DNA from: Cytobacillus stercorigallinarum
GTDB taxonomy: Bacteria; Bacillota; Bacilli; Bacillales; Cytobacillaceae
DNA: 64,000 nt
Direction: 5' to 3'
Assembly: GCF_014836495.1 (NCBI RefSeq)
Contig: NZ_JACSQT010000001.1
Location: forward strand, 682,001-746,000
Shown here: in pieces, positions 42,169 to 53,234 of the stretch
How the letters are laid out: each line of letters opens with the position of its first letter
Position numbering within the stretch: position 1 is the stretch's first letter
The notes under the pieces: generated by a model
The model's database searches: none
Told to the model about the DNA's origin: nothing
Seen by the model: only the letters and a program-made list of their open reading frames with translations
Translations under genes and position numbers: made by a program

Positions 42169-43308
42169 GTGTCAAAATTTCAATTGATTGCCACCTCTGC
42201 AATGGGGCTAGAGGCGCTTGTAGCCAAGGAAGTTCGTGCGCTAGGCTATGAATGTCAAGTTGATAATGGAAAAATCACTTTTGAAGGTGATGCGCATGCG
42301 ATTGCCCGAAGCAATATGTGGTTAAGAACTGCGGATCGTATCAAAATCAAAGTGGGAGAATTTAAAGCAAAAACATTTGATGAATTATTTGAGAAAACAA
42401 AAGCCTTACCATGGGAAGCATTTCTTCCAGAAAATGCAGAGTTTCCTGTTTCGGGTAAATCGGTTAAGTCCAAACTATTTAGTGTTCCTGATTGTCAAGG
42501 GATTGTAAAAAAAGCAATTGTCGAGCGGATGAGGCACCATTATAAAACGAATGGTTGGTTAGAAGAGAATGGTCCGTTATTCAAGATTGAAGTCGCTCTT
42601 CTTAAGGATGTGGCAACGATAACAATTGACACGAGTGGAAGTGGATTGCATAAAAGAGGTTATCGAACTGGACAAGGTGAAGCACCGCTTAAAGAAACCT
42701 TGGCAGCGTCACTTATCATGCTGACTAATTGGCATCCAGATAAACCATTTGTAGATCCTTTCTGCGGGTCAGGAACAATTCCTATTGAAGCTGCTTTAAT
42801 AGGACAGAATATCGCTCCTGGATTTAACAGAGAATTTGTTTCAGAAGGTTGGGGCATTATCCCTACTAAAGTTTGGGATGAGGTACGAATGGAAGCGGAA
42901 GATCTTGCTAATTATGATCAACCACTAGATATTACTGGCACGGATATTGATCATCGCATGGTGAAAATTGCTGAAGAAAATGCCTTCGAAGCGGGTCTTG
43001 GCGATCTTGTGCAATTTAAACAGATGCAAGTACGTGACTTTACAACAACGAAGGATTATGGTGTCATTGTTGGAAATCCGCCATATGGTGAACGGTTAGG
43101 TGATAAACCAGCAGTGCAAAGAATGTATAAAGAAATGGGCGAAGCTTTGTCTTTACTTGATACATGGTCTATTTATATCCTCACTTCTGATGAGGAATTT
43201 GAACAAATGTTCGGAAAGCCAGCAACAAAGAAAAGAAAACTTTTTAATGGTTTTATTAAAACAGACTATTATCAATATTGGGGCAAGCGTCCTCCACGCA
43301 AAAACTAA
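42169..43308 (+). CDS. ypsC: YpsC, THUMP-domain RNA methyltransferase (RlmL-N type)
   Basis: A 379-residue SAM-dependent methyltransferase. An N-terminal ferredoxin-like/THUMP region (residues 1-160; MGLEALVAKEVRALGYECQV) binds RNA, and a Rossmann domain follows with VDPFCGSGTIPIEAALIG (about 196-213) and the catalytic NPPYGERL (about 303-310). The NPPY motif indicates N-methylation of a base; E. coli RlmL modifies 23S rRNA guanine. GTG 42169 is chosen because AAAGGATG then acts as binding site. Confidence 0.9.
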   Translation: MSKFQLIATSAMGLEALVAKEVRALGYECQVDNGKITFEGDAHAIARSNMWLRTADRIKIKVGEFKAKTFDELFEKTKALPWEAFLPENAEFPVSGKSVKSKLFSVPDCQGIVKKAIVERMRHHYKTNGWLEENGPLFKIEVALLKDVATITIDTSGSGLHKRGYRTGQGEAPLKETLAASLIMLTNWHPDKPFVDPFCGSGTIPIEAALIGQNIAPGFNREFVSEGWGIIPTKVWDEVRMEAEDLANYDQPLDITGTDIDHRMVKIAEENAFEAGLGDLVQFKQMQVRDFTTTKDYGVIVGNPPYGERLGDKPAVQRMYKEMGEALSLLDTWSIYILTSDEEFEQMFGKPATKKRKLFNGFIKTDYYQYWGKRPPRKN

Positions 43309-43415
43309 TAGACTCTCCATGAAATTTATGATTGTATTTCTCTTTTAAAGCAGGTATATGATGTGATAAAAGTGAATAGAATACATATATCGAAAGGTTC
43401 ATGGAGGTCATGATA

Positions 43416-43583
43416 ATGAAAGATACGCAAATTGATTTTCACAAAATAATGCAAGCAATTGATGGATCTATACAGGCGATATCATCAGATCAAATAGAAG
43501 ATAGTGATGCACTAAAAAAATTGCAATCTGCCCAACAAGAAATTAGGCATGCATTATCGTATTCATTATCAAAAATAAATTAA
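43416..43583 (+). CDS. Small helical protein of unknown function
   Basis: A 55-residue acidic, helical protein (MKDTQIDFHKIMQAIDGSIQ). GGAGGT lies seven bases before ATG 43416. It occupies the place between ypsC and ypvA where B. subtilis has small genes, but no family is recognised. The good ribosome binding site and codon use similar to neighbours make it likely to be real. Confidence 0.65.
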   Translation: MKDTQIDFHKIMQAIDGSIQAISSDQIEDSDALKKLQSAQQEIRHALSYSLSKIN

Positions 43584-43681
43584 AAAGGTAGTAATCGCTA
43601 ATCGAAACCTTGTATGATTGAGGGGTTTCGACTTTTTTTTGCTACTATAGGGTTCATAAAAGAAGAAAACGGGGGAGCGTC

Positions 43682-45613
43682 ATGCAACAGAGTCAGATGC
43701 CGTTTACGGTTGAAAAAACAGAATCATTCTACGAGAAACTTGGGGATTGGATTGGTGATGTATTCTATGATCTACTTCCAGAGAGTGGATTTGATATACG
43801 CGATGAACAAATCTATATGGCTTTTCAATTAGAAAATGCAATGAAAGACCGTAAAGTCGTATTTGCTGAAGCAGGAGTAGGCACAGGAAAAACGATTGTC
43901 TATTTATTATATGCCCTTTGTTACGCGCGGTACCGCCACCAGCCGGCGATTATTGCTTGTGCTGATGAAACGTTAATTGAGCAATTAGTAAAGCCAGAAG
44001 GAGATATTGCTAAGTTAGAGAAAGCTTTAAATTTAAATATTGATGTTCGTTTAGCCAAATCAAGAGAGCAATATTTATGTTTGAATAAATTAGATAAACA
44101 ACTTGCGTCTATTGATAGTGATGATATCTTTATGGAGGTACATGAAAGCCTTCCATCATTTGTTGAGGAAAGTGTCTCCATGAAAAAGTTTACGCCTTAT
44201 GGTGATCGCAAAAGCTATCCAGAGCTGACAGATGAACAATGGGAGCAGGTTGGTTGGGACTCCTTACAAGATTGTTTCACTTGTGAAAAACGTCACCGTT
44301 GTGGTCAAACCTTACATCGTGACCATTACCGCCAATCAACAGACATCATTATTTGCTCTCATGATTTCTATATGGAACATATTTGGACGAAAGAATCAAG
44401 AAAGAGAGAAGGACAGTTACCACTCTTACCGGAAGCATCTAGTGTTGTCTTTGATGAAGGCCACTTATTAGAATATGCTGCCCAAAAAGCTTTAACCTAT
44501 CGCCTAACTGAACAAATTTTAGAGTCGTTGTTAACGAGATTAATGGCGAACGATGTACGTGAAAAAACATTGCATACAATTGAAGATACCATTTATCAAA
44601 GTGAAATGTTCTTTCGCCAACTATCACAAACGACTGAGAAAATTGCTGGCTCTGAAAAACAAATGATTAAGCGAGAGAAAGCTTTAATGGATGAGGCGAA
44701 AAAGCTATTTGCCCTTATTAGTCAGCTAGAAGAAGAACTTGTGTTTGAAAGTGAAATGTATGTCATTAATGAATATGAACTAAAGGTTGTTGAAGAGTAT
44801 CTTGAGCAGATTTCCTATTCTTTATCACTATTTATTAAAGACCAAAGTGGTATCGCTTGGTTTGAAGAGGAGAAAGAAGAAAGAACATTGATCATTATGC
44901 CGAGATTGGTAGAAGAAATTATGAGAGAAGAAGTATTCTCCCAGGACATTCCTTTTATCTTTTCATCAGCGACATTATCTGAGGAACAATCATTTAACTA
45001 TATGGCGAAAAGCTTAGGCGTTGATGATTTTCTTTCTTTCACTGTAGATTCACCATTTGATTACGAAAATAACATGACGGCCTTGGCGCCATTCTTTAAG
45101 CCAGGCGACCATCGGCAAAAAATGGATTATATGATTGCGCAATTAAATAAAGTGCAAGGCGGTAGTTTACTTCTTTTTTCAAAAAAAGAAGAGCTAGCAT
45201 TGTTTAAAGACTATGCAGAAGGAAAACTTACCTACCCGATTTATTTTGAAGGAGAAGCAGAAATCAGTACGCTCGTTTCAAAATTCCAAAATGAAGAGCA
45301 GTCCATTCTTGCGTCGGTTCATTTATGGGAAGGGTTGGATATTCCAGGTGCATCACTTGAAAATGTCTTTATCTTCTCCTTACCATTTCCACCAAATGAC
45401 CCTGTCTTCCAGTCAAAAAGGGAACAAACAAGTCATGCTTTTGAAGAAGTGGACATGCCTTATATGTTGCTGCGCATGAGACAAGGCATAGGCCGCCTGA
45501 TTCGTACGAATGACGATCATGGTAATGTGCATATTTTATTTGACGAAAATCATTCGGAAGAGGTTAAGGAAAAGGTATTGAATATACTGCCTGTGATGGT
45601 TAATAATGGTTAA
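43682..45613 (+). CDS. ypvA: YpvA, Fe-S type DinG/XPD-family helicase
   Basis: A 643-residue superfamily 2 helicase of the XPD/DinG group. Walker A is GVGTGKT (around 66-72) and the DEAD-box variant is DEGH (around 258). Between them four cysteines (one in the YLCLNK segment, then CFTCEKRHRC) match the Fe-S cluster of XPD-like helicases. Motif VI is RQGIGRLIRT. Unlike DinG in this window it has no exonuclease domain and keeps the cluster. Likely a 5'-3' DNA helicase in repair. GGGGGAG precedes ATG 43682. Confidence 0.9.
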   Translation: MQQSQMPFTVEKTESFYEKLGDWIGDVFYDLLPESGFDIRDEQIYMAFQLENAMKDRKVVFAEAGVGTGKTIVYLLYALCYARYRHQPAIIACADETLIEQLVKPEGDIAKLEKALNLNIDVRLAKSREQYLCLNKLDKQLASIDSDDIFMEVHESLPSFVEESVSMKKFTPYGDRKSYPELTDEQWEQVGWDSLQDCFTCEKRHRCGQTLHRDHYRQSTDIIICSHDFYMEHIWTKESRKREGQLPLLPEASSVVFDEGHLLEYAAQKALTYRLTEQILESLLTRLMANDVREKTLHTIEDTIYQSEMFFRQLSQTTEKIAGSEKQMIKREKALMDEAKKLFALISQLEEELVFESEMYVINEYELKVVEEYLEQISYSLSLFIKDQSGIAWFEEEKEERTLIIMPRLVEEIMREEVFSQDIPFIFSSATLSEEQSFNYMAKSLGVDDFLSFTVDSPFDYENNMTALAPFFKPGDHRQKMDYMIAQLNKVQGGSLLLFSKKEELALFKDYAEGKLTYPIYFEGEAEISTLVSKFQNEEQSILASVHLWEGLDIPGASLENVFIFSLPFPPNDPVFQSKREQTSHAFEEVDMPYMLLRMRQGIGRLIRTNDDHGNVHILFDENHSEEVKEKVLNILPVMVNNG

Positions 45614-45616
45614 AAT

Positions 45617-45650
45617 AAAAGAGAGACTTCAATTTAGGTCTCTCTTTTAT
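45617..45650 (+). terminator. Terminator of ypvA
   Basis: AAAAGAGAGAC / GTCTCTCTTTT stem with a T-rich end. Confidence 0.8.
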
Positions 45651-45778
45651 TATGGGCTAAATAAATACTTTGATTGTTATTTTTAATTATGTAGCAGCTA
45701 ATAAAGATAAATAAAACATCAGCTTTTATAGAATAGATTATGCTAAAATAAACCTAGTAATAAGAAGGGGGAATGACG

Positions 45779-47299
45779 ATGGATGCGATGATTACTAATG
45801 TTGAAAATGAGTTTTTAGCATTTGTTAAAAAAGTGATGGCTTATAAGGAAGCAGTTTCTCTTATGCATTGGGATTTACGAACAGGTGCCCCGCGCAAAGG
45901 TGCTGAACAAAGAGCTGAAACGATAGGTATGTTGTCTTCTGAGATCTTTGCCATGTGTACGAGCGAAGAAATGGCGGCATACATAGGGAAGTTAAGTGAT
46001 GAGCAGGCAAAAAATAAACTTTCAGAGCGAACGAATAGGTTAGTTGAAGTATGTAAAAAAGAGTATGATTTGAATAAAAAAATTCCTGCTGATGAATTTA
46101 GAGAATATGTATCTATTCAATCGCACGCTGAAACAGTATGGGAAGAGGCACGAGAAAAGTCAGATTTCTCGATGTTTTTGCCGTATTTAGAAAAACTCGT
46201 CGATTATAATAAACGTTTTATCAATTATTGGGGTTACAAAGAACATAAGTATAATACATTATTAGATCACCATGAACCAGGGATGACGGTGAAAACATTA
46301 GACGAAGTGTTCGGTCAGTTACGACAATCGATTGTGCCACTTGTAAAAGAAGTTGCTCAATCACAAAGTAAACCAGAAACAGATTTCCTATATGAAACTT
46401 TCCCTAAGGAAAAACAAAAGGAATTTACAATCCAAATTCTTAATCAAATGGGTTATGACTTTGAGGCGGGGAGATTAGATGATACCGTCCATCCATTTGC
46501 AACTGGTATTAATTCTGGAGATTACCGCATCACAACGAGATATGACGAAAATGATTTTCGCATGGCAGTATTCGGTACGATTCATGAAGGTGGGCACGCG
46601 ATTTATGAACAAAATATCTCTAAAGAGCTAGAAAATACTCCCCTCCATCAAGGTACATCAACAGGTATACATGAATCACAATCGCTTTTTTATGAAAATT
46701 TTGTCAGTCGTCATAAAGGGTTCTGGCAACATAATTTTGCACTGCTCAATCAATATGCACCGGATCAATTTGACGGCATTACATTAGATGAATTCTATCA
46801 TGCGATTAATGAATCTAAGCCATCTATGATTCGTATAGAAGCAGATGAATTAACTTATCCGCTTCATATTATGATTCGTTATGAACTAGAAAAGGCATTA
46901 TTTAATGATGAAATCGAAGTGAAAGATTTGCCGCAATTATGGAATGAAAAATATGAAGAATATTTAGGGATTACGCCTAAAAATGATGCAGAAGGTGTCT
47001 TGCAAGATGTCCATTGGGCAGGTGGTAGCTTCGGTTATTTCCCATCCTATGCGCTAGGATATATGTATGCAGCACAATTAAAACAAAGCATGTTGCAGAG
47101 TATCCCGGAGTTTGATCAATTAGTAGAAGCGGGCAATCTTACACCGATACGAGAATGGTTAACTGTAAATGTCCATCAGTTTGGCAGTTTGAAAGAACCT
47201 TTAGAAATCATTCAAGCAGCTACAGGTGAAGGCTTAAATGTCCAATATTTAATTGACTATTTAACGGAAAAATATCGTGAAATTTATCAACTTAACTAG
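45779..47299 (+). CDS. ypwA: YpwA, M32 family metallocarboxypeptidase
   Basis: A 506-residue M32 carboxypeptidase (Taq carboxypeptidase family), a cytosolic helical zinc enzyme trimming C-terminal residues from peptides. The zinc motif is HEGGH (around 266-270) with the downstream glutamate in GIHESQSLFYE (around 296). DEFYHAINESKPSMIRIEADELTYPLH and the DVHWAGGSFGYFPSYALGYM block are hallmarks. ATG 45779 has GGGG eight bases upstream; ATG 45773 adds two residues. Confidence 0.94.
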   Translation: MDAMITNVENEFLAFVKKVMAYKEAVSLMHWDLRTGAPRKGAEQRAETIGMLSSEIFAMCTSEEMAAYIGKLSDEQAKNKLSERTNRLVEVCKKEYDLNKKIPADEFREYVSIQSHAETVWEEAREKSDFSMFLPYLEKLVDYNKRFINYWGYKEHKYNTLLDHHEPGMTVKTLDEVFGQLRQSIVPLVKEVAQSQSKPETDFLYETFPKEKQKEFTIQILNQMGYDFEAGRLDDTVHPFATGINSGDYRITTRYDENDFRMAVFGTIHEGGHAIYEQNISKELENTPLHQGTSTGIHESQSLFYENFVSRHKGFWQHNFALLNQYAPDQFDGITLDEFYHAINESKPSMIRIEADELTYPLHIMIRYELEKALFNDEIEVKDLPQLWNEKYEEYLGITPKNDAEGVLQDVHWAGGSFGYFPSYALGYMYAAQLKQSMLQSIPEFDQLVEAGNLTPIREWLTVNVHQFGSLKEPLEIIQAATGEGLNVQYLIDYLTEKYREIYQLN

Positions 47300-47325
47300 A
47301 GATTGTTAGAAATGGAGGGAGGCAG

Positions 47326-48237
47326 ATGAAGCGGATTCTGCCCTTTATAATGATTGCCGCGGGGGCAAGCTTATGGGGCATCATCGGATTATTTGTTAAA
47401 GGACTAGCTTCCGCTGGATTCACATCAATGGAAATCGTTGCGATTCGTGCAGTATTTGCTGTCTTATTTTTGCTACTCATTGGTTTTGTACATTATCGAA
47501 AAGAGATGAAGCTGCATGCGGTAGGTGATGTGCGTTACTTCCTCGGGACAGGAATTTGTAGTATTGTCTTATTCAATTTTTGTTATTTCACGACAATGAG
47601 TGAGATGAGTATTTCCATGGCAGTTATTTTTCTTTATACTGCACCTGCATTTGTAACCATTCTATCATTTATGTTTTTAAAAGAGAAAATGACAATAAAT
47701 AAAATCATCGTCGTTATAATGACTATGGCAGGCTGTATATTAATTGCAGGGTTAGCTTTAGGAGAAAGTCAAATAACCATTTTAGGTATTATTACTGGTT
47801 TAGGCTCTGGTATTGGTTATGCACTTTATACGATATTTGGTAAATTTGCGCTCAACCGCTATTCTCCGTTTGCCGTAACATTTTTTACTTTTGTTATCGC
47901 AGCTGCTGTGCTTATACCAATAACAAGTTTATGGGAGAAAATTACACTCTTCAGGCAAACGGATGTATTGCTTTTAAGTGTTGGCCTAGGACTTATACCA
48001 ACAGTCCTTGCTTATATTCTTTATACAAAAGGGTTAGAGAAGACAGAAGGAAGTACTGCAGCAGTCATTTCCACAGTTGAACCGGTTGTTGCTACAATAA
48101 TGGGTATACTATTATTTAATGAAAGCCTTGTTTGGCTACAAGTAGTTGGTGCCCTTTTTATTGTCGGTTCAGTTGTTGTTGTGAACTTACCGCAAAAGAA
48201 AAGGAAACGATATGCCATTGATGAATTCACTCAATAA
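47326..48237 (+). CDS. EamA/DMT superfamily transporter
   Basis: A 303-residue membrane protein with ten predicted helices in two EamA repeats (about 6-140 and 155-290). The first repeat ends with FLKEKMTINKIIVVIMTMAGCILI and the second with FNESLVWLQVVGALFIVGSVVVV, the usual duplicated signature. Members export metabolites or amino acids; the substrate is not predictable. GGAGGGAGG precedes the ATG. It starts 26 bp after ypwA with no clear terminator between, so they may be cotranscribed. Confidence 0.88.
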   Translation: MKRILPFIMIAAGASLWGIIGLFVKGLASAGFTSMEIVAIRAVFAVLFLLLIGFVHYRKEMKLHAVGDVRYFLGTGICSIVLFNFCYFTTMSEMSISMAVIFLYTAPAFVTILSFMFLKEKMTINKIIVVIMTMAGCILIAGLALGESQITILGIITGLGSGIGYALYTIFGKFALNRYSPFAVTFFTFVIAAAVLIPITSLWEKITLFRQTDVLLLSVGLGLIPTVLAYILYTKGLEKTEGSTAAVISTVEPVVATIMGILLFNESLVWLQVVGALFIVGSVVVVNLPQKKRKRYAIDEFTQ

Positions 48238-48256
48238 TATAGTTTCGTAAGTTTTT

Positions 48257-48302
48257 AAACCATCTGAATCTATTCATTGAAGTAGGTTTAGATGGTTTTT
48301 AG
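48257..48302 (+). terminator. Terminator after the EamA gene
   Basis: AAACCATCT / AGATGGTTT followed by TTTAGG. Confidence 0.6.
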
Positions 48303-48430
48303 GTAGAAATGATTTAGTTTGGCGAAATATTTAGGATGAGCGTAACATGAGATTTTAGAAAATTTACAATAATATACGAATGATAATTAAATGAATTTCT
48401 ATATTGTTCGTTTTTTCTAACATAATCCTA

Positions 48431-48458
48431 TTGAATTTTCAAAGTCGCATGATATAAT
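48431..48458 (+). promoter_or_regulatory. Promoter of xpt-pbuX
   Basis: TTGAAT, 16-bp spacer, TATAAT; the riboswitch follows about 35 bp downstream. Confidence 0.6.
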
Positions 48459-48492
48459 GATAGTAATTCAATTTAATTAACTTAATAGTTGT

Positions 48493-48563
48493 CATTCATA
48501 TAATAGCGGAAATAGGGTCCGCGAGTTTCTACCGAATAACCGTAAATTATTTGACTATGGGTG
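48493..48563 (+). ncRNA. Guanine (purine) riboswitch aptamer
   Basis: Conserved core ATATAAT...GAGTTTCTACCG...CCGTAAAT...GACTATGGGTG. P1 pairs CATTCATA with TATGGGTG. The specificity base in GACTA is C, the guanine/hypoxanthine type rather than adenine (GATTA). It is nearly the same as the B. subtilis xpt element and switches transcription off when guanine is bound. Confidence 0.96.
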
Positions 48564-48611
48564 AGCAAGTGGAGGAGTAGTCTTTTTATCTGCTCTTGTT
48601 TCCACACCTTT

Positions 48612-48674
48612 AAAACCTAAAGGTCCTTGCTGCACTCAAGTTGAAAGTGAAGCGGATGACTTTTAGGTTTTTTT
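48612..48674 (+). terminator. Riboswitch-controlled terminator of xpt
   Basis: AAAACCTAAAGGTC pairs with GACTTTTAGGTTTT, followed by a T run, 25 bp before xpt. It is expected to form when the aptamer is occupied. Confidence 0.8.
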
Positions 48675-48683
48675 GTATTATAG

Positions 48684-50605
<1,922 letters not shown>

Positions 50606-50613
50606 TTAGTGAA

Positions 50614-50648
50614 GAAAAGCAGCTGATATTCAAGTCAGCTGCTTTTCT
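50614..50648 (+). terminator. Terminator of xpt-pbuX
   Basis: Perfect 13-bp stem GAAAAGCAGCTGA / TCAGCTGCTTTTC with an 8-base loop. Confidence 0.85.
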
Positions 50649-50844
50649 TTGCCTCTATAGAAATGTTGGCGGTTCAAATCGAATGCATTAAAAGTCGATT
50701 GCTTCGCCCAGCTTTGATATAAAACGAAATTGGTTTTGCTTCTACATCTATAGGAAACCTTGCAAAGCTATCCGAGCAAAACTCGTTTTCTTCGATATGT
50801 ACTACAAACTTCTGAATCCAATAATAGGCAAGAGTCTTTTCTGT

Positions 50845-51459
50845 TTAGTTATTAATATATTTTTCGAACACTGAACCGAAGTCTTTTTCATGTAATTGAT
50901 TTTTACTTGAGTCAAGCCAATTAAATGAAAATTCTGTGAGGGCTTGGAATTGTTTGGCTAGGTCTTGTTCACCGATTCTCGAATTATGTAAAACTTGAAC
51001 GGCCTTATCAAGACTATCATTGGCCATTTTTAGCATAATTTTGTTCTCATACACTTTTTCGGCAATATATAATAATGCTTTATATAAGTCTTTCAATTCA
51101 TCTACTTGCTTTTTATCTACATCAATACTGAATGGGATACTACCAAGATTAAATTTAATCTCTACATCTAAGTCAATCTTACCAGCTGTTTCTAGCTTTA
51201 CGTCACTGATGTCATATTGGAAGTAAGGATAACGCTTCATGACTCTTTTTGAAGAGATTGCATTTTGGCCATCAATATGAATTAAACCTAAGTTGGTAAA
51301 GCAATATTCATCACTTTTCGTCATAATAAGAAAATAGATTTTTTCATTATCTTCATGACGTACAAAATCATCTGATTGTGTTTTATCAAAATCCTCTGGT
51401 TTTATAATTTTCCCGATATCTGATAACCCTAATGCATCTGAAGCAATTTTTTTAAACAT
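50845..51459 (-). CDS. YvbH-like PH-domain protein
   Basis: A 204-residue protein with an N-terminal bacterial PH-like domain (residues about 1-125; KSDEYCFTNLGLIHIDGQNAISSKRVMKRYPYFQYDISDV is typical) and a C-terminal helical YvbH-type oligomerisation region (about 135-200). Function is unknown; such proteins are cytosolic and may bind partners. It is monocistronic on the minus strand. In B. subtilis yvbH lies elsewhere, so this starts the block inserted between pbuX and bpsA. Confidence 0.85.
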   Translation of the reverse strand: MFKKIASDALGLSDIGKIIKPEDFDKTQSDDFVRHEDNEKIYFLIMTKSDEYCFTNLGLIHIDGQNAISSKRVMKRYPYFQYDISDVKLETAGKIDLDVEIKFNLGSIPFSIDVDKKQVDELKDLYKALLYIAEKVYENKIMLKMANDSLDKAVQVLHNSRIGEQDLAKQFQALTEFSFNWLDSSKNQLHEKDFGSVFEKYINN

Positions 51460-51641
51460 ACGAATACGCCCCTCTGTTAATATAATTAGTCAATTGTTAC
51501 CAACTTTCATTATAAGGGATATTTCATTTGATTTGCATCACAAATTTGTAAAATTTGAAAGAAGTATGAAGCCAATTAGAGAAAAGAGTTTTCAATCGTA
51601 AGTAGGATGAAATGTAGCTCTGTTAAATATATTCATCAATA

Positions 51642-51676
51642 AAAAGCGACTACCCATAAAGTGAATAGTCGCTTTT
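51642..51676 (-). terminator. Terminator of spoIIP
   Basis: AAAAGCGACTA / TAGTCGCTTTT, T-rich end on the minus strand. Confidence 0.75.
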
Positions 51677-51679
51677 AAA

Positions 51680-52825
51680 CTATTGAGATTCTACTTCTTT
51701 TTGTTTCCAGTAATATTCACTAAATATATCGGCAAAGGCATCTGTGCTATTATCAAGTTCTTCACGGTTATTGTCGACACCACCGACTTCTAGGAGAATG
51801 GAGCGATCAGATAAGTCTTGGTTGTAGACACCATTACCTACTGAGTAATCTTTCTTTAAAACGCCTCTACTTAGGCCAGGATATTTTTTTTCCAGTTTTT
51901 TATTAAGATCTTCAGCCAGTTTTAAATTCTTTTCAAAATTCTTGCTCTCCTCACCAACAACAAAGAAGAGACGGGCATAACTCTTACCATTAATCTCAAT
52001 AGTAGTGACATCTTTTCTCTGCGAATCTCGATGAATATCAATAATATAAGTTAAGTTTTTATTACTAGCCAATGCCTCAGAAACGAAATCTCTTGCTCTT
52101 GTATAAGCATCATTATGCTGTAATCCTTGACTATGCAATGCTTCTGTCATATTTGTTCTGTTATGTTCAACACCGATACCCTCTGCATGCAAATCTTTTT
52201 GTAGCTTGGAACCGACTGAGATTACATTATACTTTTCATTATTACTTACAGCGTCGTCGGCTGTTTGTGCATCTTTTATAAATGGAAGGTAAGATTCATA
52301 ACTATGTGAATGATAAATATACACATTTTTTTCTTTAGGTGACGTTGTTCCATCTTGCTCGTCATCTTTATTATCATCATCGTTTCCGATCGTCTCTTTG
52401 TCTTTTATTAATTTATCCATTGGTACGTTTGTTGACTCAATGGGTAAAGTTGTGTAGTCTGTCCCTTTTCCGGCGATGTGAATTTTACCATCGAAAAAGG
52501 AGAATAAAGGGAGCTCTCTACCTAAGAATGTTCGTGGATCCTCAGGTGTAATACTTGTTGCAAACTTAAAAGCAAGGTCAGAGATAGACACTTCTTCAAT
52601 CGCATCCTCACTTATAAAACTTTGGTTAGCACTTTTTAATAAGTGAAGATAAATGGAATGCGATTGTGGTCCATTGATGACAGAGCTAGCAATATCAGAA
52701 GACATCTTTATTGTGACGAGTGCGACAGTACTTGCTAAAAAGATGCAAGCAATAGTAATGGAGAGAGCAGTAGTGTTAATAAATAGAAATAACTGATAGC
52801 CTTGTGATTTTTGCATATCATCCAT
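51680..52825 (-). CDS. spoIIP: SpoIIP, stage II sporulation protein P
   Basis: A 381-residue peptidoglycan amidase/endopeptidase of the engulfment machine (SpoIIDMP), which thins septal wall so the mother cell can engulf the forespore. One N-terminal membrane helix (around 12-35) is followed by a linker and the catalytic domain. Visible are YIYHSHSYESYLPF (around 169-182, metal-binding His and Glu), HNRTNMTEALHSQG and the YIIDIHRDSQ block (around 258-267). In B. subtilis spoIIP follows gpr; here it stands alone, so it is either relocated or a second copy. Confidence 0.92.
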   Translation of the reverse strand: MDDMQKSQGYQLFLFINTTALSITIACIFLASTVALVTIKMSSDIASSVINGPQSHSIYLHLLKSANQSFISEDAIEEVSISDLAFKFATSITPEDPRTFLGRELPLFSFFDGKIHIAGKGTDYTTLPIESTNVPMDKLIKDKETIGNDDDNKDDEQDGTTSPKEKNVYIYHSHSYESYLPFIKDAQTADDAVSNNEKYNVISVGSKLQKDLHAEGIGVEHNRTNMTEALHSQGLQHNDAYTRARDFVSEALASNKNLTYIIDIHRDSQRKDVTTIEINGKSYARLFFVVGEESKNFEKNLKLAEDLNKKLEKKYPGLSRGVLKKDYSVGNGVYNQDLSDRSILLEVGGVDNNREELDNSTDAFADIFSEYYWKQKEVESQ

Positions 52826-52838
52826 CCTTTCTATTAAA

Positions 52839-52868
52839 ATGCTTATGAAGAAAAAGAGAGAGATATGC
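52839..52868 (-). promoter_or_regulatory. Possible SigE-type promoter for spoIIP
   Basis: Reading the minus strand: GCATATC (52868-52862), 14-bp spacer, CATAAGCAT (52847-52839), close to the SigE pattern KMATATT-N14-CATACANT. The expected leader is very short and includes GAAAGGATGG. Confidence 0.45.
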
Positions 52869-52942
52869 TAAATTTAAGACTATCAATTTTGTCTTTATAA
52901 AAAGAACAACTAATTGTCGGTGAAAATAATAGAGACAAAGGG

Positions 52943-53034
52943 GACCTGAAATTTTGTTCTGATACCTCCCACCCAAAGGGGGATAAAAAAGTGGGTGTAT
53001 CTCACAGGTCGCTCAGCACGGAAAATGGATGAGC
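52943..53034. ncRNA. Candidate structured RNA between spoIIP and yrhD
   Basis: Nested perfect stems GACCTG (52943) / CAGGTC (53005), GATAC (52961) / GTATC (52997) and CCCAC (52968) / GTGGG (52991), followed by GCTCA / TGAGC (53011-53034). No T run, so it is not a simple terminator. The strand is undetermined and no known family was recognised. The remaining part of the 409-bp gap holds no gene. Confidence 0.35.
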
Positions 53035-53197
53035 AAGTCACCCAGATCTGTAAAATGCTATAAACTCAAGTAATGTTATAGGGAATAGCTTAAGCGTGTG
53101 GTTAGTTACATATGTTGCATTAGGAGAGGAGTGTGTGATTCTAATTTTTATTTTATCTTAATTAGGTTAGGGGATAAAGAAGGTTCAACAATCATAA

Positions 53198-53232
53198 AAA
53201 ACCTCCCACAACAATCGAGTGGGAGGTTTTCT
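53198..53232 (-). terminator. Terminator of the fdhF-yrhD operon
   Basis: AAAACCTCCCAC / GTGGGAGGTTTT perfect stem, T-rich on the minus strand. Confidence 0.8.
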
Positions 53233-53234
53233 CA

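Noticed and set aside
52943-53034. Moco-type riboswitch for the formate genes
   Set aside because: Lies downstream of the fdhF-yrhD operon, not in its leader, and lacks the motif's conserved sequence.
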